Origin: Phycisphaerales bacterium UBA1845
GTDB lineage: Bacteria; Planctomycetota; Phycisphaerae; UBA1845
Assembly (NCBI GenBank): GCA_002338715.1
Contig: DDIR01000112.1
Span: forward strand, 1-16,876
DNA: 16,876 nt
Direction: 5' to 3'
Part shown: one piece after another, positions 15,201 to 16,876 of the stretch
Position numbering within the stretch: position 1 is the stretch's first letter
How the letters are laid out: each line of letters starts with the position of its first letter
The notes under the pieces: generated by a model
Told to the model about the DNA's origin: nothing
The model's input: only the letters and a program-made list of their open reading frames with translations
Databases searched by the model: none
Translations under genes and position numbers: made by a program

Positions 15201-16876
15201 AAACCACACGAAGTTCCGGAGGCGTCGCACCTTCAGCCGAGTCCATCTGCCACGAGTTATCCGCACCGGGCGGCAACCAAGCCCAGCCATGATTGCTTGA
15301 CGGGTTGGCCACCCATGCCTCAAGGCTTGAAGTCACGTCTAGTTCGTATGGCCCAACGTCGCTGCTACCCGACGTGTCGGCTGCCACTTCCGCTTCGACG
15401 CCGTCGTTTTGAATTCCACCGCTCCACGTGCTCCAGGAGTCGGTATCGTTCCACGGTTGCAACATGCGATATAAACCAGCGCCAACGCCGGGGCTGGAAT
15501 TTGTGATCTGAACGGTCAGCGTCGCGGAGAGGATTTCCGCGTTCGTCGGAATCTGCCCGCTGTTGGTTCCGAAGATGTCGTCGAAGCGCATGAGAATGTG
15601 CCGCTCCGGACTGAGGTCGACAACCAGCGTCGAGTTGTTGGCGTTGTTCGCACCGGTGTTACCGCTGTCGAGGAACGTATCGACGTTTGAACTGTAGCCA
15701 TTCTGCCCCTGCTGGAAGGTCGCTACGATCGGTACAAAGTTGGTTTCAAATAATTCAAAGCACGCATTGTCCGCATTCGCAGGCGAACCGGAATGATTCT
15801 TGAATCCAGGCCAGATCGGACCCGTAAAGTACGCCGGGTCCGGCGCATCGGCTCCGAGCAAACTCGTATCCACAATCGTTCCCGAAAGCACGGGCGGGCC
15901 CGGCAGCGGATTGCCCGAAGCGTCCAGTTCGGTCAATGATGCATCCACCCGCGCCGAGGTCGCGCTGATGCGGGTAAACTCGCCGCGCAGTCGGTAGAAC
16001 GTGTCGGGGTTCAAGTTGCCTGCAACACTGTCTATGAACGGCCGGTGGTCTTCATCCACGTTGATGACCGCATCCCAGTAGCCTTCGAGTCGGGTACTCC
16101 CAGCCGGGTCGCCATCGTCGCTGCCACCTGAAGGATCGACCTGTACACCGAAGATGAAATCGGAGTCGACGCTCGCGTCGGAGATCATCCAACCGACCCG
16201 GTCGTCATCGAGCACTCCGGTTGCGTCGGTCTGCAAATCCAACTGAATGACGACGCCCGCAAGCGTCTTGGACGTCCAGTCAAACGGGTTGGCCGTCCAC
16301 GTGAAGATGTTTGGAGAAGGCGCAAGGCCCACCGATCCGCCCACCCCAATACCAGCCGTCACGACCGGACCGCCGCCGTCATCGAACCAATCGGCGTTGT
16401 CACCGACCGGCAGACCAAGCGTGAATCCGGCTTCAAAATCTTCGCAGAGACCTTTCACGATCGAAAACGTATCGGTCACCGTCTGGTCGTCGCGTATATT
16501 GCGCAACGTGAGCGTGTTGCCCTGAACGTTTAGCAGACAAGAGCCGAAATTGACATCACCGGCGATCATGACCGGATGGTTGCCAGAACTGCCGACCGAT
16601 CGGCCCCCGTGGCCGGCAACGACATACACCGCGCCATTGTTGGCGCTGAGCCCCGATTGTTTGACGTAAGCTCCGTCACCCGCCGGATCACCATCACCGG
16701 CATCGATGATGTTGCCATTGGCATCGAGCGTGGCAAAACTCGGCGTGACGAAATTGGGGCTGCTGCCATATCCGTATGCACCGTTGATAAGATAGGAGCG
16801 CTCATAGACATGCGAGTGCCCGCTGAGAACCACATCAACACCGCCTGCCTCCAGAATCGGCAGGAATACCTCCGTC
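12232..16876 (-). CDS. Giant secreted metallophosphoesterase with DNRLRE, Cys-rich and dockerin-like modules (5' end outside window)
   Basis: The frame stays open to the right edge, so the N-terminus is missing; at least 1547 residues are present. It opens with ILEAGGVDVVLSGHSHVYERS, the last metal-binding motif (GHxH at 16810-16821) of a purple-acid-phosphatase-like metallophosphoesterase, whose C-terminal strands run to about 16451. Next come a concanavalin-like region (about 15745-16449), a DNRLRE-like module (15193-15727), a Cys-rich block, a second DNRLRE-like module (14480-15049), a long Cys-rich block (14055-14479), a beta-sandwich of unknown type (13417-14052), a third Cys block, a second concanavalin-like region (12625-13255), a thrombospondin-3-like DGDGVCDLEDNCP stretch, and a dockerin-like end (12255-12447). 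It is surely extracellular or surface-bound; phosphatase or nucleotidase activity is inferred from the first domain. Confidence 0.9.
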   Translation of the reverse strand, partial: TEVFLPILEAGGVDVVLSGHSHVYERSYLINGAYGYGSSPNFVTPSFATLDANGNIIDAGDGDPAGDGAYVKQSGLSANNGAVYVVAGHGGRSVGSSGNHPVMIAGDVNFGSCLLNVQGNTLTLRNIRDDQTVTDTFSIVKGLCEDFEAGFTLGLPVGDNADWFDDGGGPVVTAGIGVGGSVGLAPSPNIFTWTANPFDWTSKTLAGVVIQLDLQTDATGVLDDDRVGWMISDASVDSDFIFGVQVDPSGGSDDGDPAGSTRLEGYWDAVINVDEDHRPFIDSVAGNLNPDTFYRLRGEFTRISATSARVDASLTELDASGNPLPGPPVLSGTIVDTSLLGADAPDPAYFTGPIWPGFKNHSGSPANADNACFELFETNFVPIVATFQQGQNGYSSNVDTFLDSGNTGANNANNSTLVVDLSPERHILMRFDDIFGTNSGQIPTNAEILSATLTVQITNSSPGVGAGLYRMLQPWNDTDSWSTWSGGIQNDGVEAEVAADTSGSSDVGPYELDVTSSLEAWVANPSSNHGWAWLPPGADNSWQMDSAEGATPPELRVVYHVVCGDDAECDDGDPCTTDTCNVGTCSNEPVVCGVGEVCNEATGGCALTSTIMFQEGADAYAGTQDTFLQVAAPGNVNGAAEVWEWDDDDPSGGAVEPNYGLLRFGNIFGAGPGLIPAGSQIVSATLTYTVFDEGFTASVREVLVDWDEADNLTDVCGGTCSEGVEYGAAEVASAIGPVGTHTADVTASLQAWSDNPANNFGWFFISQTGVGTGGGVQVRSSEYVAAPSERPKLTIEYVAGCDTSADCDDGNDCTDDLCNTSGFCEYSNNTDPCDDGDFCTESDTCSGGACTGSPVDCGAQICNPADGACVDCLSAADCDNGDVCDGAESCVGNTCQVGTPLDCDDGVACTDDSCDSVDGCMNVDNCTAGQFCNVNTGFCEAGPLFTAYNDMNPSTGDSNDTNVTEHDYNTVNGVLVDYNSGTPTPVTITGSFVGGLDDDYPSNGGQANGGTDAGDTFGPTGAVIVDMLNTIELDDPSWDNVITFDNLDPTKRYAITLSANRNNPDYSNARYARVTIEDADSFTNDSSAGVVVNGPDSVSFSIGYNTVNGYVARWTNVVASDGSFSVKSEWDDGQGSGASNTKGYAMTAFKLEEFANTCGIAGDCDDGLYCNGAEDCVGGICVAGTPPCGVGAAVCNEDTDTCAVLCDLDLVDEDFNAYSVGQDPTDWYDTASGSATVESDSLFDVKQVGGALVLGTDSTDINIHSHYVGAGAENFTSMIYTGRMRLTNDNGGIGVTFLSGFADTPTPAYDYHRLRRANFAPSARTFQLEPPDANGLTGDLDSGVDPVVNTWYRFRIVVDADQPQVRIRANVWEDGQPEPAGFQIDATDTGGLNRTIGTVGVWSMLDGSKYWDDLKVVNNVPDLPCDDEDACTTDDTCVDGVCIGTLEDCDGDGVCDLEDNCPTVPNAGQDPAACNGPFDFDHDGDVDLVDFAVVHDCLGGPGELTPPGGCAPGDFSTADIDTDGDVDLDDFRQFQSAFTDEIVSPCE
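12255..12447 (-). other. Dockerin-like C-terminal calcium loops
   Basis: Two EF-hand-type loops, DFDHDGDVDLVDF and DIDTDGDVDLDDF, are separated by about 30 residues and close the giant protein. They match the Asp positions of dockerin calcium loops. In planctomycetes such pairs are frequent at the C-termini of exported proteins and may act in sorting or surface anchoring; no cohesin is visible in this window. Confidence 0.75.
14055..14479 (-). repeat. Main Cys-rich repeat block of the giant protein
   Basis: Four to five units of the form C-D-D-G-x-x-C-T-x-D-x-C ... C (for example DCDDGNDCTDDLC, PCDDGDFCTESDTC, DCDDGVACTDDSC) with a related CDNGDVCDGAESC variant. The same unit recurs once at 15050-15192, once at 13260-13416 and once near 12580-12620. 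The pattern resembles the Dictyostelium-type Cys-rich repeat, in which disulfides and acidic side chains make a rigid, perhaps calcium-binding, spacer. Confidence 0.65.
14480..15049 (-). repeat. DNRLRE-like module 2 of the giant protein
   Basis: Begins IMFQEGADAYAGTQDTFL and ends PKLTIEYV. The middle has the family pattern LLRFGNIFG...IPAGSQIVSATLTYTV, W-x-E/D near VLVDWDEADN, and VTASLQAWSDNPANNFGWFF. It is the second copy of the module at 15193-15727 with the same order of landmarks. Such modules are beta-sandwiches common in large surface proteins. Confidence 0.7.
15193..15727 (-). repeat. DNRLRE-like module 1 of the giant protein
   Basis: Begins ATFQQGQNGYSSNVDTFL and ends PELRVVYHV. Landmarks shared with module 2 are ILMRFDDIFG, IPTNAEILSATLTVQI, LQPWNDTDSW, VTSSLEAWVANPSSNHGWAW. 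The two copies are diverged at the DNA level, so the duplication is old or the modules came separately. Confidence 0.7.

Overview
The window looks like chromosomal DNA of a planctomycete-type bacterium, plausibly of the Phycisphaerae side of the phylum. The pointers are a huge secreted mosaic protein that ends in a dockerin-like pair of calcium loops (D-x-D-x-DGDVD-L-x-DF), DNRLRE and Cys-rich modules, a PurS-PurL fusion, moderate-to-high GC, and convergent REP-like palindromes with a GTAG head. This placement is an inference; there is no rRNA or marker phylogeny here. No RNA gene, CRISPR array, insertion sequence or prophage was seen.

All but one of the ten genes lie on the minus strand. Left edge (1-1955): a REPIN-like inverted doublet, a type-4 uracil-DNA glycosylase (minus) and, divergently, an S33-type alpha/beta hydrolase (plus). 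Region 1956-4484 holds three poorly characterised minus-strand genes: a secreted protein of unknown function, a small unknown protein, and a PIN-like nuclease candidate in a visibly AT-richer stretch. REP-like singlets sit between some of these genes. Region 4585-10056 is a likely purine operon, purSL-purQ, with an NhaC-family Na+/H+ antiporter 23 nt after purQ. PurSL and PurQ together make the ATP- and glutamine-dependent FGAM synthetase, step 4 of de novo IMP synthesis. Region 10204-12177 holds two lipoproteins: a compact metzincin-like zinc protease and a protein with a C-terminal beta-rich domain. Region 12232-16876 is the 3' part of a gene of more than 4.6 kb that runs off the right edge. 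It encodes the end of a purple-acid-phosphatase-like metallophosphoesterase followed by concanavalin-like, DNRLRE, Cys-rich, thrombospondin-3 and dockerin-like modules.

The most distinctive signals are: (a) three GTAG-headed REP-type palindromes with three different stem sequences, one arranged as a REPIN and one whose GTAG head supplies the TAG stop codon of nhaC; (b) the AT-rich PIN-like gene with its small upstream partner; and (c) the mosaic extracellular phosphoesterase. Several long open frames use TTG or GTG starts upstream of better ATG starts. I chose starts by Shine-Dalgarno spacing and by whether the upstream extension runs into a REP or a neighbouring gene.
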